Counted from the first letter of the stretch, positions 26,782 through 35,912 are shown. The stretch is 64,000 nucleotides of DNA from Paracnuella aquatica (GCF_003332885.2 NZ_QOWJ01000001.1:248001-312000); one strand, 5' to 3'. Notes: generated by a model not told the origin, from the sequence alone. Program-made: numbers and translations.

Positions 26782-28665
26782 ATGAAAAACATAATAAAAT
26801 ATTCGATCGCTTGTGCATTGACGTTATCCATGTCGGCTTGTAAAAAAGACTGGCTGGACCGTCAATCGCAAACCCTGCTGGTGAACGAGCAGGTGATGAA
26901 CGATCCAAAGCTGATCGTAGGTTTGCTTGCCAACTTTTACGACCGGCTGCCAACCGACGCATCGCTCACCAGCCGCTGGCAGCAACATACCTCATACGAC
27001 GACGCAGTGTGGTCGGGCGGGGGCAATGCAGGCGACGAGGAACGCAATAACATCGTGCAGTATGCCACGGACCGCTGGAGGATTTACGACTATGCGCTGA
27101 TCCGCGACATCAACCTCGCCATTGAAAACATGAACGCAGTGGGCAACAGGCTTACTGCCGATCAAAAGCTGCAGTTTGAAGCAGAGTTCCGTTTTCTTCG
27201 TGCATACAATTACTTCGAAATGGTGAAGCGCATGGGTGGCGTACCCATCATCACCACGCAGTTGTTGATCGATGACAAAGGTGATGTCGCCGGTTTGCGC
27301 AAGCCGCGCAACAAAGAGGCGGAAGTGTATGATTTTATCGCCAGCGAAATTGATGCTATCAAAGACGTAATCGGTAATACCGGAAGCCCCACACGTGCCA
27401 ACAAATACACTGCACTGGCGCTGAAATCGAGGGCTATGTTGTATGCGGGTTCCTTGGCTAAATACAACAATCAATTGCCTTCGCCCATTACGCTGCCCGG
27501 TGGTGAAGTAGGCATCCCTGCCAACCGAGCAGCTGATTATTACCAAAAATCGCTGGACGCTTCGAAAGAGATCATCAACAGCGGCAGGTATTCGTTGTAC
27601 AATGGCAACCCCAATCTTGGCGAAAACTTCTTTGAAGCCATCACCAAAAAAGTGGGCAACCCGGAAGTGATCTTTGCGCAGGATTTCCTGCAAACGAAGG
27701 GTCGCAACCACGCCTTTAGTTACGACAACATCGCCCGGTCGATCCGCGAGGACAACCTCGGTTCATCAGCCATTGCGCCTACGTTGAACCTGGTGGAAAC
27801 CTACGATTTCCTGAACGGCGACGCCGGCACTTTGCGCAACCGCACCGCCGACAACAGCGACTACATTTACTACGATAACATCAGCGACATTTTTGCAAAC
27901 AAAGATGCGCGGTTATACGGCACCGTTATTTACCCCGGCACTTCGTTCAAAGGTTCGCCGGTACAAATACAAGCCGGTGTTATGGTGTGGAATGCTGCTA
28001 CCAACAGCTACCAGACTGTTGAAGGCAACCTGGGTTCTATTTACGGTCCGCCCACTTTCCCCAACGGCGATGGTGGTTTGCTCACTGGTGCATCAGGCCC
28101 GCAACGCTCCGCACAGGATGTATCAAACACCGGTTTTTACCTGCGCAAATATGTTGACCCGGCGCCGCAGTCGAGCAACCGCGGCCGCCAGAGCGACATG
28201 TGGTGGGTACGGTTCCGCCTCGGTGAAATTTACCTGAATGCTGCAGAAGCTGCATTTGAATTGGGCAATACGCCGGAGGCGCTTACCTACGTAAACACCC
28301 TGCGCAAACGTGCCGGTTTCCCCGACAACAGCCTCACAACTTTATCGATCGATAAGTTGATCAGCGAAAGAAGGGCGGAGCTTGCGTTTGAGGACCACCG
28401 TCTTTGGGATCTGATCCGTACACGCAAGGCAACCGAAGTTTGGAACGGAAGCACTACCAGCACCACTGCCAACCTGTATGCGTTGTATCCCTATCGCATT
28501 GTTCGCCCCGGCGACGCTGCACGGCATAACAAGTATGTGTTTGTAAAACTGGTGGCGCCACGTTTCCGTACGCCGCGGTTCTTCCAAATCCAGAACTATT
28601 ATATGTCGATTCCGCAGAACGCCATCGACGCCAATCCGCTCATTGTTCGTAATCCTTTCCATTAA
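26782..28665 (+). CDS. SusD/RagB-family nutrient-binding outer membrane lipoprotein
   Basis: 627-residue lipoprotein lid of the SusCD complex. Signal with lipobox SMSAC (cysteine near residue 20), then KKDWLDRQSQTLLVNEQVM, the usual SusD N-terminus. Further SusD hallmarks: AIENMNAVGNRLT, AEFRFLRAYNYFEMVKRMGG, PTRANKYTALALKSRAMLYAG, RLGEIYLNAAEAAFELG, YVNTLRKRAGF, ISERRAELAFEDHRLWDLIR, and the C-terminal helices with TPR-like turns. Normal length. It starts 10 bases after susC and ends 12 bases before a DUF3823 gene: a compact uptake operon. Confidence 0.97.
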   Translation: MKNIIKYSIACALTLSMSACKKDWLDRQSQTLLVNEQVMNDPKLIVGLLANFYDRLPTDASLTSRWQQHTSYDDAVWSGGGNAGDEERNNIVQYATDRWRIYDYALIRDINLAIENMNAVGNRLTADQKLQFEAEFRFLRAYNYFEMVKRMGGVPIITTQLLIDDKGDVAGLRKPRNKEAEVYDFIASEIDAIKDVIGNTGSPTRANKYTALALKSRAMLYAGSLAKYNNQLPSPITLPGGEVGIPANRAADYYQKSLDASKEIINSGRYSLYNGNPNLGENFFEAITKKVGNPEVIFAQDFLQTKGRNHAFSYDNIARSIREDNLGSSAIAPTLNLVETYDFLNGDAGTLRNRTADNSDYIYYDNISDIFANKDARLYGTVIYPGTSFKGSPVQIQAGVMVWNAATNSYQTVEGNLGSIYGPPTFPNGDGGLLTGASGPQRSAQDVSNTGFYLRKYVDPAPQSSNRGRQSDMWWVRFRLGEIYLNAAEAAFELGNTPEALTYVNTLRKRAGFPDNSLTTLSIDKLISERRAELAFEDHRLWDLIRTRKATEVWNGSTTSTTANLYALYPYRIVRPGDAARHNKYVFVKLVAPRFRTPRFFQIQNYYMSIPQNAIDANPLIVRNPFH

Positions 28666-28677
28666 TTGTAAGTCATC

Positions 28678-29358
28678 ATGAAAAGAAATATTTTTTACAT
28701 AATAGGTTGCGCAGCCGTGTTGCTTTTTTCGAGTTGTGAAAAAGACAACTATGATGCACCTGCCTCAACGCTTACCGGGAGGGTAGTGTACCAGGATCAG
28801 CCGCTGGGTGTACGTTCCGATGGTGTGCAGTTGGAGCTCTGGCAGTCGGGCTACAGTTTGTTTACCAAAATACCAGTGTATGTAGCGCAGGACGGCACTT
28901 TTTCGGCTTCGCTGTTTGATGGTAATTATAAGCTGACCCGCCTGCGCGGAAATGGTCCCTGGGCCGATAATACCGACACGATCAACATTCAGGTGAAAGG
29001 TGGTACTACCGTCGATGTGCCCGTTGATCCTTATTTCGTGATCCGCAACGACAACGTGCAGCGGAGCGGAAATGCCATCAACGCCACGTTTAATATTCAA
29101 CGGGTAAATACCACGAAAGACCTGGAATATGTTCGGTTGTATGTGGGCCAAACCATGATCACCGACCAGGTGCGGAATGAAGGCAGTGCCACCAAAATGC
29201 CTGCCGATATAGCCGACATGTCGCAGCCGGTTACTTTGAGCGTTAATGTTCCCGGATCGATGGCTTCGAAAGAAGCGGTGTATGCTCGTATTGGCATTAA
29301 AACCGTAGGTGTAGCGGAACTCTTGTATTCGCAGCCGGTTAAGATCAATTTGAAATAG
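28678..29358 (+). CDS. DUF3823 lipoprotein of the SusCD operon
   Basis: 226 residues with lipobox LFSSC (cysteine near 20). Two beta domains follow. The N-terminal one has the DUF3823 signature (LTGRVVYQDQPLGVRSDGVQ, LWQSGYSLFTKIPVYVAQDG, SLFDGNYKLTRLRGNGPW, TINIQVKGGTTVDVPVDPYF). The C-terminal one has NATFNIQRVNTTKDLEYVRL and YARIGIKTVGVAELLYSQPV. Such proteins lie third in many Bacteroidota SusC-SusD operons and are thought to bind carbohydrate at the surface. The gene is directly followed by a terminator, closing the operon. Confidence 0.9.
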   Translation: MKRNIFYIIGCAAVLLFSSCEKDNYDAPASTLTGRVVYQDQPLGVRSDGVQLELWQSGYSLFTKIPVYVAQDGTFSASLFDGNYKLTRLRGNGPWADNTDTINIQVKGGTTVDVPVDPYFVIRNDNVQRSGNAINATFNIQRVNTTKDLEYVRLYVGQTMITDQVRNEGSATKMPADIADMSQPVTLSVNVPGSMASKEAVYARIGIKTVGVAELLYSQPVKINLK

Positions 29359-29426
29359 CATTTGTTGCTGCAGCCCACAGCAGCAGCTCAAGTTGCAATC
29401 GTTCTTACAGAGCAGTTTTTCTCTCG

Positions 29427-29453
29427 GCCCGGTGTTTTTACACCGGGCTTTTT
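29427..29453 (+). terminator. Terminator of the susC-susD-DUF3823 operon
   Basis: GCCCGGTGT and ACACCGGGC form a 9-bp stem with loop TTTT, followed by TTTTT. It is 68 bases past the DUF3823 stop. Confidence 0.9.
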
Positions 29454-29509
29454 GTTGATCCTCACTTTGATTTTTGATTGCAGGCATGCTCTTCCAATTT
29501 TTTTGGGTT

Positions 29510-29631
29510 GTCATGCCGAACTTGTTTCCGCATCTCCTTAAGAATAAAGTGCTTGATCAAAACGGGTGATCGATTCATCTCTTAAAAGACTCCGAGAAAC
29601 GTAGGGGATGCCGAAACAAGTTCGGCATGAC
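29510..29631. repeat. Intergenic inverted-repeat element, copy 2
   Basis: Two 28-base arms (29510-29537 and 29604-29631) with the same core TCATGCCGAACTTGTTTC seen at 13170-13252. They are complementary except at a few bases. The spacer is 66 bases here against 25 there. The arms, not the spacers, are conserved between the copies. Confidence 0.85.
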
Positions 29632-29703
29632 AGTACCCGCCGTTGACAATGGCTTCAAATTCGGCAAAGCAGAATACTGTTATAACCCCTCAATCTTTTG
29701 CAT

Positions 29704-29735
29704 AAAAAAAGGCCAGCGATTTGCTGGTCTTTTTA
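29704..29735 (-). terminator. Terminator of the sugar oxidoreductase operon
   Basis: AAAAAGGCCAGC pairs with GCTGGTCTTTTT (one G-T pair) around GATTT. It follows the stop of the minus-strand gene at 29751 by about 16 bases. Confidence 0.85.
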
Positions 29736-29750
29736 TTTATAAAATCCACT

Positions 29751-30911
29751 TTAAGAAGCTACTTCGCTGGCAGTCGCGCTGCTTTTGCTCAACGTAAACG
29801 AAGGCAGTGGTATCAGTTTGCCGCCTTCCATTGCCGATTCATGTGCCAGTATACCAACACAAGTAATGTTGGCAGATTGCCGTGCATCGGGGAACGGTGC
29901 ACGTTTTTCAACCAGTGCACTCACAAACTCATGCACGAGGTGCGGATGCGACCCGCCATGGCCTGCGCCTTGCACAAAGGAAAGGTGGGTTTGTTCATCG
30001 GTGTCGTACACACCTTTGGTAGTAAATCTTTGAATGGGCTCGGGCAGCAGGTGTGCATAGTCGGGGGCCTGCACTTCCTCCGGAATTTCAGGCTCTGGTT
30101 TTTTGGCGGTATGCACCACCAGCGGCTTGTGCTCAATCAGCGGCCATTCAACCGACTTTTTAGAACCATATACTTCTATGCTTTCGCGGTACTGGCGGGC
30201 CACATCAAACAGGGAGCGGTACACATGTGCGCTAAGGTCGGAACCTTTGAACTTGATGTGTGTGCTTTCCACCGCAAATGGCGAATTGTAGTGTCCGTGC
30301 AACTCTTCGCGGATAGTGCCCGATCCAAAGCAGGAAACATATTCGGCTTCGGCGCGGGTTAGTGCCAGCACGGGGCCTACGCAATGCGTGGCGTAATGCA
30401 TGGGAGGGAGGCCGGGCCAGTAATTGGGCCATCCGTCCATATCCTGTTGGTGGCTGGCTTTCAGGAACTGCACTTTACCCAGTTCGCCATTGTCATACAG
30501 CTCTTTCATAAACAGGAACTCACGGGCATACACAACTGTTTCCATCATCATATAAGTCAGTCCGGTTTGCTCCACCAATTCTACAATCTGGCGGCAGTCT
30601 TCTACCGACGTAGCCATGGGCACCGTACAGGCAACGTGTTTGCCCGCCTTCAATGCCTTTATAGATTGCGCCGCATGATCGGGGATGGGCGTGTTGATGT
30701 GCACCGCGTCAACATTCGGGTCTTTCAACAGTTCGTCGTAATCGGTATAGCGCACTTCAATGCCGAAGTGATGACCTACTTCGTTTAACTTCTGCTCATT
30801 GCGTTGGCAAATCGCATACATGTTTGCATGCGGGTGACGCTGGTAAATGGGAATAAATTCAGCGCCAAAACCAAGCCCGATAATGGCAACGTTGATTTTT
30901 TTGGGTTCCAT
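29751..30911 (-). CDS. Gfo/Idh/MocA-family sugar oxidoreductase with TVP in place of EKP
   Basis: NAD(P)-dependent oxidoreductase of the inositol/glucose-fructose dehydrogenase superfamily. The frame is open to 31034, but the ATG at 30911 opens the Rossmann domain directly (MEPKKINVAIIGLGFGAEFI); 386 residues. Seen: GLGFGA dinucleotide loop, DYDELLKDPNVDAVHINTPI, GKHVACTVPMATSVED, and the C-terminal domain with HYATHCVGPVLAL. Where typical members have a catalytic EKP lysine, this protein has TVP. No signal peptide, so cytoplasmic. Two bases separate its start from the stop of the epimerase gene upstream, so they are translationally linked. Likely works on a keto- or aldo-sugar after uptake. 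Confidence 0.9.
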   Translation of the reverse strand: MEPKKINVAIIGLGFGAEFIPIYQRHPHANMYAICQRNEQKLNEVGHHFGIEVRYTDYDELLKDPNVDAVHINTPIPDHAAQSIKALKAGKHVACTVPMATSVEDCRQIVELVEQTGLTYMMMETVVYAREFLFMKELYDNGELGKVQFLKASHQQDMDGWPNYWPGLPPMHYATHCVGPVLALTRAEAEYVSCFGSGTIREELHGHYNSPFAVESTHIKFKGSDLSAHVYRSLFDVARQYRESIEVYGSKKSVEWPLIEHKPLVVHTAKKPEPEIPEEVQAPDYAHLLPEPIQRFTTKGVYDTDEQTHLSFVQGAGHGGSHPHLVHEFVSALVEKRAPFPDARQSANITCVGILAHESAMEGGKLIPLPSFTLSKSSATASEVAS

Positions 30912-30913
30912 GT

Positions 30914-31813
30914 TTATGGGGTTAAAAGTATTGTTTGATTGGTGGTTTGTGCAGCGCCGGCCCATTGTTTCAAAAAGTGCAGGCCTTCTGCTGCAAATTG
31001 GTCTTCGCTGTCGGCCAGTGGGTGCCAGATGCACACAGCCGCCGCCAGCTCTTTGTTGTTGGGTGTAAAGCTTTCAATGGAAACGGCACCGTTGTATCCT
31101 ACCGCTTCCAGTCCGCGGCGCCATGCGCCCCATGCCGTGGTGCCGGTGCCCGGAATGCCACGGTGGTTTTCGGAAACCTGTAAGTGAATAAGCCGGTCGC
31201 CAATGAGGCGCAGTGCGGCTTCGGGGTCACGTTCTTCAATATTGCTGTGAAAAAGATCAAGCATGATGCGGGCCGCGGGATGGTTAATGTCATCAACCAT
31301 GCGGCACACATCTTTTGCTGTATTTACCAGGTCTGATTCAAAACGATTGAGCGGCTCCAGCGCAATTTGCAGGCCTTTTGCTTCGGCCATTTCGCAAACG
31401 GTGCGCAGATTTTTTACCGCCAGGTTCCATTCTTTTTCCCGCTCTTCGGGCGGCAGCATGCGGGCCTTACCCACAGCCGAATACATGGGGCCGGCAAAAA
31501 AATGTGCGTCCCATTGGTTGCAGAGGTCCATGCACTGATCAATGTAATTGAAACAGTTCTGGTGCACTGCAGGATCTTCGTTGGTGAGGTCGCGGGATGG
31601 GCCAAAGGCACCGCAAACAATGGCACGCAGGCCGTGTTCTTTTAACGCTTCACGTACGGCTTGAGCGTCGATCAGCGCCGGGTCTTCTACGGCAATTTCT
31701 ACCGCATCGTAGCCCATTGCTTTGATTTTTGGAAAAAGCACCGCAGCACTTTCGGTGGTAAATGGCGAGGTCCAAAGCCATGTGCTCACCGCGGATATTA
31801 AGTCTAAACTCAT
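30914..31813 (-). CDS. Sugar phosphate isomerase/epimerase (AP endonuclease 2-like TIM barrel)
   Basis: 299-residue TIM barrel like D-tagatose/D-psicose 3-epimerases and hydroxypyruvate isomerase. Seen: GYDAVEIAVEDP at the start of the barrel, ALEPLNRFESDLVNTAKDV with the first metal Glu, IMLDLFHSNIEE with the metal Asp, IHLQVSENHRGIPGTG and VSIESF with the last Glu. At the third metal position epimerases have His in HxH; here it is Gln, as in the hydroxypyruvate isomerase subfamily. No signal peptide, so cytoplasmic. Upstream of the oxidoreductase by two bases. Substrate unknown; an epimerisation of a keto sugar is the likeliest step. Confidence 0.88.
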   Translation of the reverse strand: MSLDLISAVSTWLWTSPFTTESAAVLFPKIKAMGYDAVEIAVEDPALIDAQAVREALKEHGLRAIVCGAFGPSRDLTNEDPAVHQNCFNYIDQCMDLCNQWDAHFFAGPMYSAVGKARMLPPEEREKEWNLAVKNLRTVCEMAEAKGLQIALEPLNRFESDLVNTAKDVCRMVDDINHPAARIMLDLFHSNIEERDPEAALRLIGDRLIHLQVSENHRGIPGTGTTAWGAWRRGLEAVGYNGAVSIESFTPNNKELAAAVCIWHPLADSEDQFAAEGLHFLKQWAGAAQTTNQTILLTP

Positions 31814-31917
31814 GTTGCCGGTTGATTAGGTTTTGTATACAGTATTGTTTGCTACAAGTAATCTGTTTTTTGCGCAGCTGCAGCAATAAAATTTGGAGTG
31901 GCCTTCGGTGTAAGTTA

Positions 31918-31949
31918 CAGGCCGGTATGCGACAAAACATACCGGCCTG
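31918..31949. other. 12-bp inverted repeat between the ThuA-fusion and epimerase genes
   Basis: CAGGCCGGTATG and its perfect complement flank CGACAAAA. On the plus strand TTGTTTATTTTT follows; on the minus strand, along which both flanking genes run, the T run is weak. It may be an incomplete terminator or a processing site between the two genes rather than a full stop. Confidence 0.5.
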
Positions 31950-31974
31950 ACTTGTTTATTTTTCTGAGTGCTGT

Positions 31975-34900
31975 TTACTTGGTTACCCGCAGCACACCTT
32001 TCATGATGCGCCAGTGACCGGGGAACGTACAAACGTAGGGGTAGTCGCCGGGTTGGTCGGGAATCTTCATCGTCAGGGTGAACTTACCACCTGGGTTCAC
32101 CAGCGGTGTTGCATACAATACTTCGGGCATTTTAGGCACGTACTGCATTTTAGCACCGTTGGGGTCCGACGCTAATTTATCTGCAGCGGCACCAACTTTT
32201 TCCAAAGTTTTGGGCTTGATCAACACCAGGTTGTGTTGCATAAAGTCGGGGTTTTCCAACACCAGTTGCACCGTAGTGCCGGCTTGTGCAGTGATCAATT
32301 CTTTGTCAAATTTCATCACGTCCTTCACCACTTTCATCACAATCACTTTGTCCACTTTTGCCTTTTCGGTGGCTTTGGCAGTAGCCGATGCTACAGGCGA
32401 CAACATTTCCAATTTAGCATTGGTGAGGTTGGCCCGCAGGAAGAACATCGAATCAGGATATTCAAAAATGCGGTCCTGTCCGATGCTGCGGTCAACGCCT
32501 ACACGCAGCGGTTGCTCCAGGTCTTTTGCAAACACACCTGCAGCTTTTGCAGTGCCTGCGTCTTTATTGTCTACAATCAGGCGCATGGTGCCGTCTTTTT
32601 GCAAGCCTGCTTTAAACGAAAACTTGTTGGGCACTGCTTGTGCTGTTGCCACTTTATAAGTTTTGCCACCCTGGTTGATCTGGAAATACATTTTATTATC
32701 CAGGAAATAAACACCGTAACCATTGGTTGCATCGCCCTGCGCTGCAAGCATGCCGCTGAACGGAATAGGACCGTTGGCCACGGCATTTTGCGCAGCGCCC
32801 TGGCCCGATGCAGCACGTTCAACATCGCCGGAAATCAGGAACTCTTTGCCGGCCAGTTCAGGAGCAGGTGCATCGGCTTGCTGTTGGCGGCCAAATGAAC
32901 GGCGCAGTTGCATATCAGACAAACGCGAACCAAAAGCCAGGCGTTGGGCCACTGATGCTTCCACCAGCGATGGGTTCATGTTGAGGCCGCGTTTGCGGAA
33001 GGCTGCTTTGAAAGTTTCTTCGTTCAGTTTGCCTGCAATGGTCAGCGCATGTTTCAGCCACGTATCTTTTACATTCTCTTCACGTTCTGCCATATCCACC
33101 AGCACGGTACCAATTTCAGCCGAAGGCTTCATATCGGTTGTGGCCAGTACAGCTGCCAAACGTACCCGCAGATCTTTATCGGTAAATACGCCGGCCTTGT
33201 TCATGGCGGCAAAAGTTGCAGGCGTTTTAGGCAGCACTTCGATGGCTGCTTTTCGTACACCACCGGCCGGATGGCTGAGTGCTTTGATGGCAACATTTGT
33301 AGCCGCTACATTAGTGCCGTTGAGTGCTTTCAGGCCATGGATGGTCCACAGTGCATGAACAGCAGGAGCGTTGATGCCTGCGCCATCGAGTTGCTCGTTT
33401 TGTACCAGTTTATACAAAGCAGGAAGCACCGATGCGTCGCGGTTTTCTACCAACAGGCGTTGTGCATGGTTGCGCCAGAACATATTGTCGTTGGACAGTG
33501 CGGCCAGCAAACCTTGCTTGTCGCCTTTATCCAGCTTCATTGTGTTTTTCTGATCGTTTCCTTTATAAGCGATGCGGTAAATACGGCCACGCTCATGGTC
33601 GCGCAGTGGGTTGATGTAGGCATTGCCTTTACCGTTTTGTGCATTGTAACCACCGCGGTCGGCAGAAGGAGTGGGGTTATGCTGGATGATGAAGTCGTAC
33701 CAGTCGGTAACCCAAACGGCGCCATCAGGGCCTACTTCAGCCTGGATGGGTCCAGCCCATTCGTCGGCACTGGTCAGCATGTTCCAGCCATCGCCATCTT
33801 CAGTAAAGCCCGAGCCATTGCGTTTCAACACGGTGCGGTGCACCAGGCGGCCGGTAGGTTCGGTAACAAATGCCACGCGGTTCCAGTATTCTTTCGGATA
33901 AGTTCGTGCAGTGTACAGGCTGTGGCCAGCGGCAGAAGTAAAGCCACCGTGAACGTCCACCTGGCGGAGGTTTTTGGTAGCTACACGCATGCCGTAGTGT
34001 GCGTCAATTTTTTCTACACCCGATTCATTGATCTTGGCTTTGTCGAAATAACGTTTCGGCATGCCGAAGAATGCGCTGTGGGTATTGTTGGCAGTAGAAA
34101 TGAATACGTCATTTTCTTCCGAAAAACCAAGGCCCCAGGTGTTGTTGCTGGTGTTGGAAAGGAACTCGAGGTTTTTACCATCCACATCAAAGCGGTACAC
34201 ACCATTGCCAAAGCGCAGGGAGTCTTTGCCTTTTTTACCGTTGTAATAACCAGAGTAACCGACAACGCCCCAGATCTTGTTGTCCATTCCGTAGCGGAGG
34301 TTAGAGGCTTGCGCATGGGTATCGCTTTTGCCCCAGCCCGAAAGAATGGTTTGGCGCACATCGGCCTTACCATCGCCATCGGTATCTTTCAAAAACAGGA
34401 AGTCAGGCGCCTGGCTCAGGATGATGCCACCGTTTACAAAAGTGAATGAGGTAGGGATGTTCAGTTTTTCGGCAAAAATGGTAAACTTATCTGCCTTGCC
34501 GTCGCCATTGGTATCTTCCAAAATCTTGATGCGGTCATCACCAACATCATCGTCTTTTACTTCGTTGGGATAATCCACGGTTTCAATTACCCAAAGCCGG
34601 CCTTTTTCATCCCAGTTCATAAAAATGGGGTTCACCACATCGGGCTCCGAAGCAAACAATTGCAGCTCAAAACCAACCGGCACTTGCATCAGCGACATGG
34701 ATTCCTGCGGAGACAGCGACTGCTGCACTTTCGGTGCCGGGTCGCGGCGTTCGTAGTTGGGAACTGGTCCGTCGAAATATTTAGGATCGGCAATTTTATA
34801 AGCCTGCAGGCGGGCAACTGCATCCTGGCCAACGGCATACAGAATGCCATTTTTTACCAGTTGCAGAAAGCCTTTGTTGTTAAATGTGTGTTCGTCGTGG

Positions 34901-35532
34901 CCATAAGCAGTGTAAAACACACGGCCTTTTCCGTATTCTTTTACCCAGGTGTAAGGCTCGCGGTGGTCGCCTTCAACCCGCTCAGTAAGAACGGTAATGT
35001 CTTTGCTCAATTTGTCGTGCACATAGGTTTCATCCAGCGTTGTAAACGTAGGTACGCCTTTCACCACCTGGTGGTCGGGACGAACAATTACCGCGGGAAA
35101 CGAATCGTATTTGTGGCGTTTGAACTGGCCGCCAATCAGGTCCACCACTTCAGGTGAATTGCGGAAACACCAGGATGCCGAGTGGATGGGAATAAAGCCT
35201 TTGCCGCTGCGTACAAAATTCAGCAGCGCCTTTTCCTGCGGTGCTGTGATGGAGTCGTGGTTGGCATACAAAATAAGTCCATCGTAGTGCGACAATACTT
35301 CATCATTCAGATCGTTCGGATCGGTGGTGTAACTGATGTTGAAGCCGTCTTTGAAATACTCCTTTACAAAAATGTTAGCGAGCTGGTCGGAGTTGTGGTG
35401 CTGGCTTTTGTGGCCCAGCAAAAGCAATTCGAGTCTTCGTGGTTTGGGATCGTCCGGCAACTGTTTTGCGATTGTAAATGATAGCGCCATAAGGCCTAAC
35501 AATACCGGGATCATCATCGGTTTCAATGTCAT
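31975..35532 (-). CDS. ThuA - PVC-type dehydrogenase propeller - HEAT - LamG-like - cupredoxin fusion protein
   Basis: 1185 residues, exported by an N-terminal signal (MTLKPMMIPVLLGLMALSFT). Order: ThuA/GATase-like domain (about 33-240, GLILYANHD, IHSASWCFRN, YTAYGHDEHTF); beta-propeller of the Planctomycetes-type membrane-bound dehydrogenase family (about 280-640, FMNWDEKGRLWVIETVDYPN, RIKILEDTNGDGKAD, QAEVGPDGAVWVTDWYDF); HEAT-like repeats (about 660-860); a LamG/concanavalin-like beta domain (about 895-1045); and a plastocyanin/azurin-like C-terminus (about 1070-1185). The last has copper ligands H (QHNLV), C, H and M in the order CTFPGHWRIM. Proteins of this kind usually end in cytochrome c; no CxxCH is present here, so the copper domain may pass electrons instead. 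First gene before the sugar isomerase and oxidoreductase, about 160 bases apart. Confidence 0.88.
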   Translation of the reverse strand: MTLKPMMIPVLLGLMALSFTIAKQLPDDPKPRRLELLLLGHKSQHHNSDQLANIFVKEYFKDGFNISYTTDPNDLNDEVLSHYDGLILYANHDSITAPQEKALLNFVRSGKGFIPIHSASWCFRNSPEVVDLIGGQFKRHKYDSFPAVIVRPDHQVVKGVPTFTTLDETYVHDKLSKDITVLTERVEGDHREPYTWVKEYGKGRVFYTAYGHDEHTFNNKGFLQLVKNGILYAVGQDAVARLQAYKIADPKYFDGPVPNYERRDPAPKVQQSLSPQESMSLMQVPVGFELQLFASEPDVVNPIFMNWDEKGRLWVIETVDYPNEVKDDDVGDDRIKILEDTNGDGKADKFTIFAEKLNIPTSFTFVNGGIILSQAPDFLFLKDTDGDGKADVRQTILSGWGKSDTHAQASNLRYGMDNKIWGVVGYSGYYNGKKGKDSLRFGNGVYRFDVDGKNLEFLSNTSNNTWGLGFSEENDVFISTANNTHSAFFGMPKRYFDKAKINESGVEKIDAHYGMRVATKNLRQVDVHGGFTSAAGHSLYTARTYPKEYWNRVAFVTEPTGRLVHRTVLKRNGSGFTEDGDGWNMLTSADEWAGPIQAEVGPDGAVWVTDWYDFIIQHNPTPSADRGGYNAQNGKGNAYINPLRDHERGRIYRIAYKGNDQKNTMKLDKGDKQGLLAALSNDNMFWRNHAQRLLVENRDASVLPALYKLVQNEQLDGAGINAPAVHALWTIHGLKALNGTNVAATNVAIKALSHPAGGVRKAAIEVLPKTPATFAAMNKAGVFTDKDLRVRLAAVLATTDMKPSAEIGTVLVDMAEREENVKDTWLKHALTIAGKLNEETFKAAFRKRGLNMNPSLVEASVAQRLAFGSRLSDMQLRRSFGRQQQADAPAPELAGKEFLISGDVERAASGQGAAQNAVANGPIPFSGMLAAQGDATNGYGVYFLDNKMYFQINQGGKTYKVATAQAVPNKFSFKAGLQKDGTMRLIVDNKDAGTAKAAGVFAKDLEQPLRVGVDRSIGQDRIFEYPDSMFFLRANLTNAKLEMLSPVASATAKATEKAKVDKVIVMKVVKDVMKFDKELITAQAGTTVQLVLENPDFMQHNLVLIKPKTLEKVGAAADKLASDPNGAKMQYVPKMPEVLYATPLVNPGGKFTLTMKIPDQPGDYPYVCTFPGHWRIMKGVLRVTK

Positions 35533-35840
35533 GGCAAGTATTTTGATCGTGGTTTCAAGGTGCAGTTTTCACGAACCACACCTGTAACATAATCCGAAGT
35601 TGCGGTAAAACTCCGGGAAAAGTGTCAATTTAACGTTTATTAACGAATATACTAAATGCCTGGTGGTTTTTGGCCGACAAAAACGGCCTGTTCAAGGCAC
35701 TAAATTTCATCAAAAGCCGCCACATTTTACCCATTCAATGGCAACGGGTTAAAATATTATTGGTTCCTGCAAAAAGAAAAGAATTAGTAGCCTGCACTGT
35801 AATGAAAAATGAGCAGCACGCAATGCACATCATTTGCTTA
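35533..35840. other. Gene-free region upstream of the ThuA-fusion gene
   Basis: About 300 bases with no convincing gene. It should contain the promoter of the minus-strand 1185-residue gene and the 3' end region of purB. No operator or repeat stands out. Confidence 0.4.
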
Positions 35841-35891
35841 AAAACAAAAAGCCAACCATGATTCTTTAATTCAAAATCAATGATTGGCTTT
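35841..35891 (-). terminator. Terminator of purB
   Basis: AAAGCCAACCAT and ATGATTGGCTTT form a stem with one mismatch around an A+T-rich loop. It is followed on the minus strand by TTTTTGTTTTT, 22 bases past the purB stop. Confidence 0.8.
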
Positions 35892-35912
35892 GTAGCGAAG
35901 CTGCTTCAGTAA

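Noticed and set aside
33049-34449. 466-codon open frame on the plus strand inside the ThuA-fusion gene
   Set aside because: Antisense of a confident gene; no family motif and no separate promoter or terminator.
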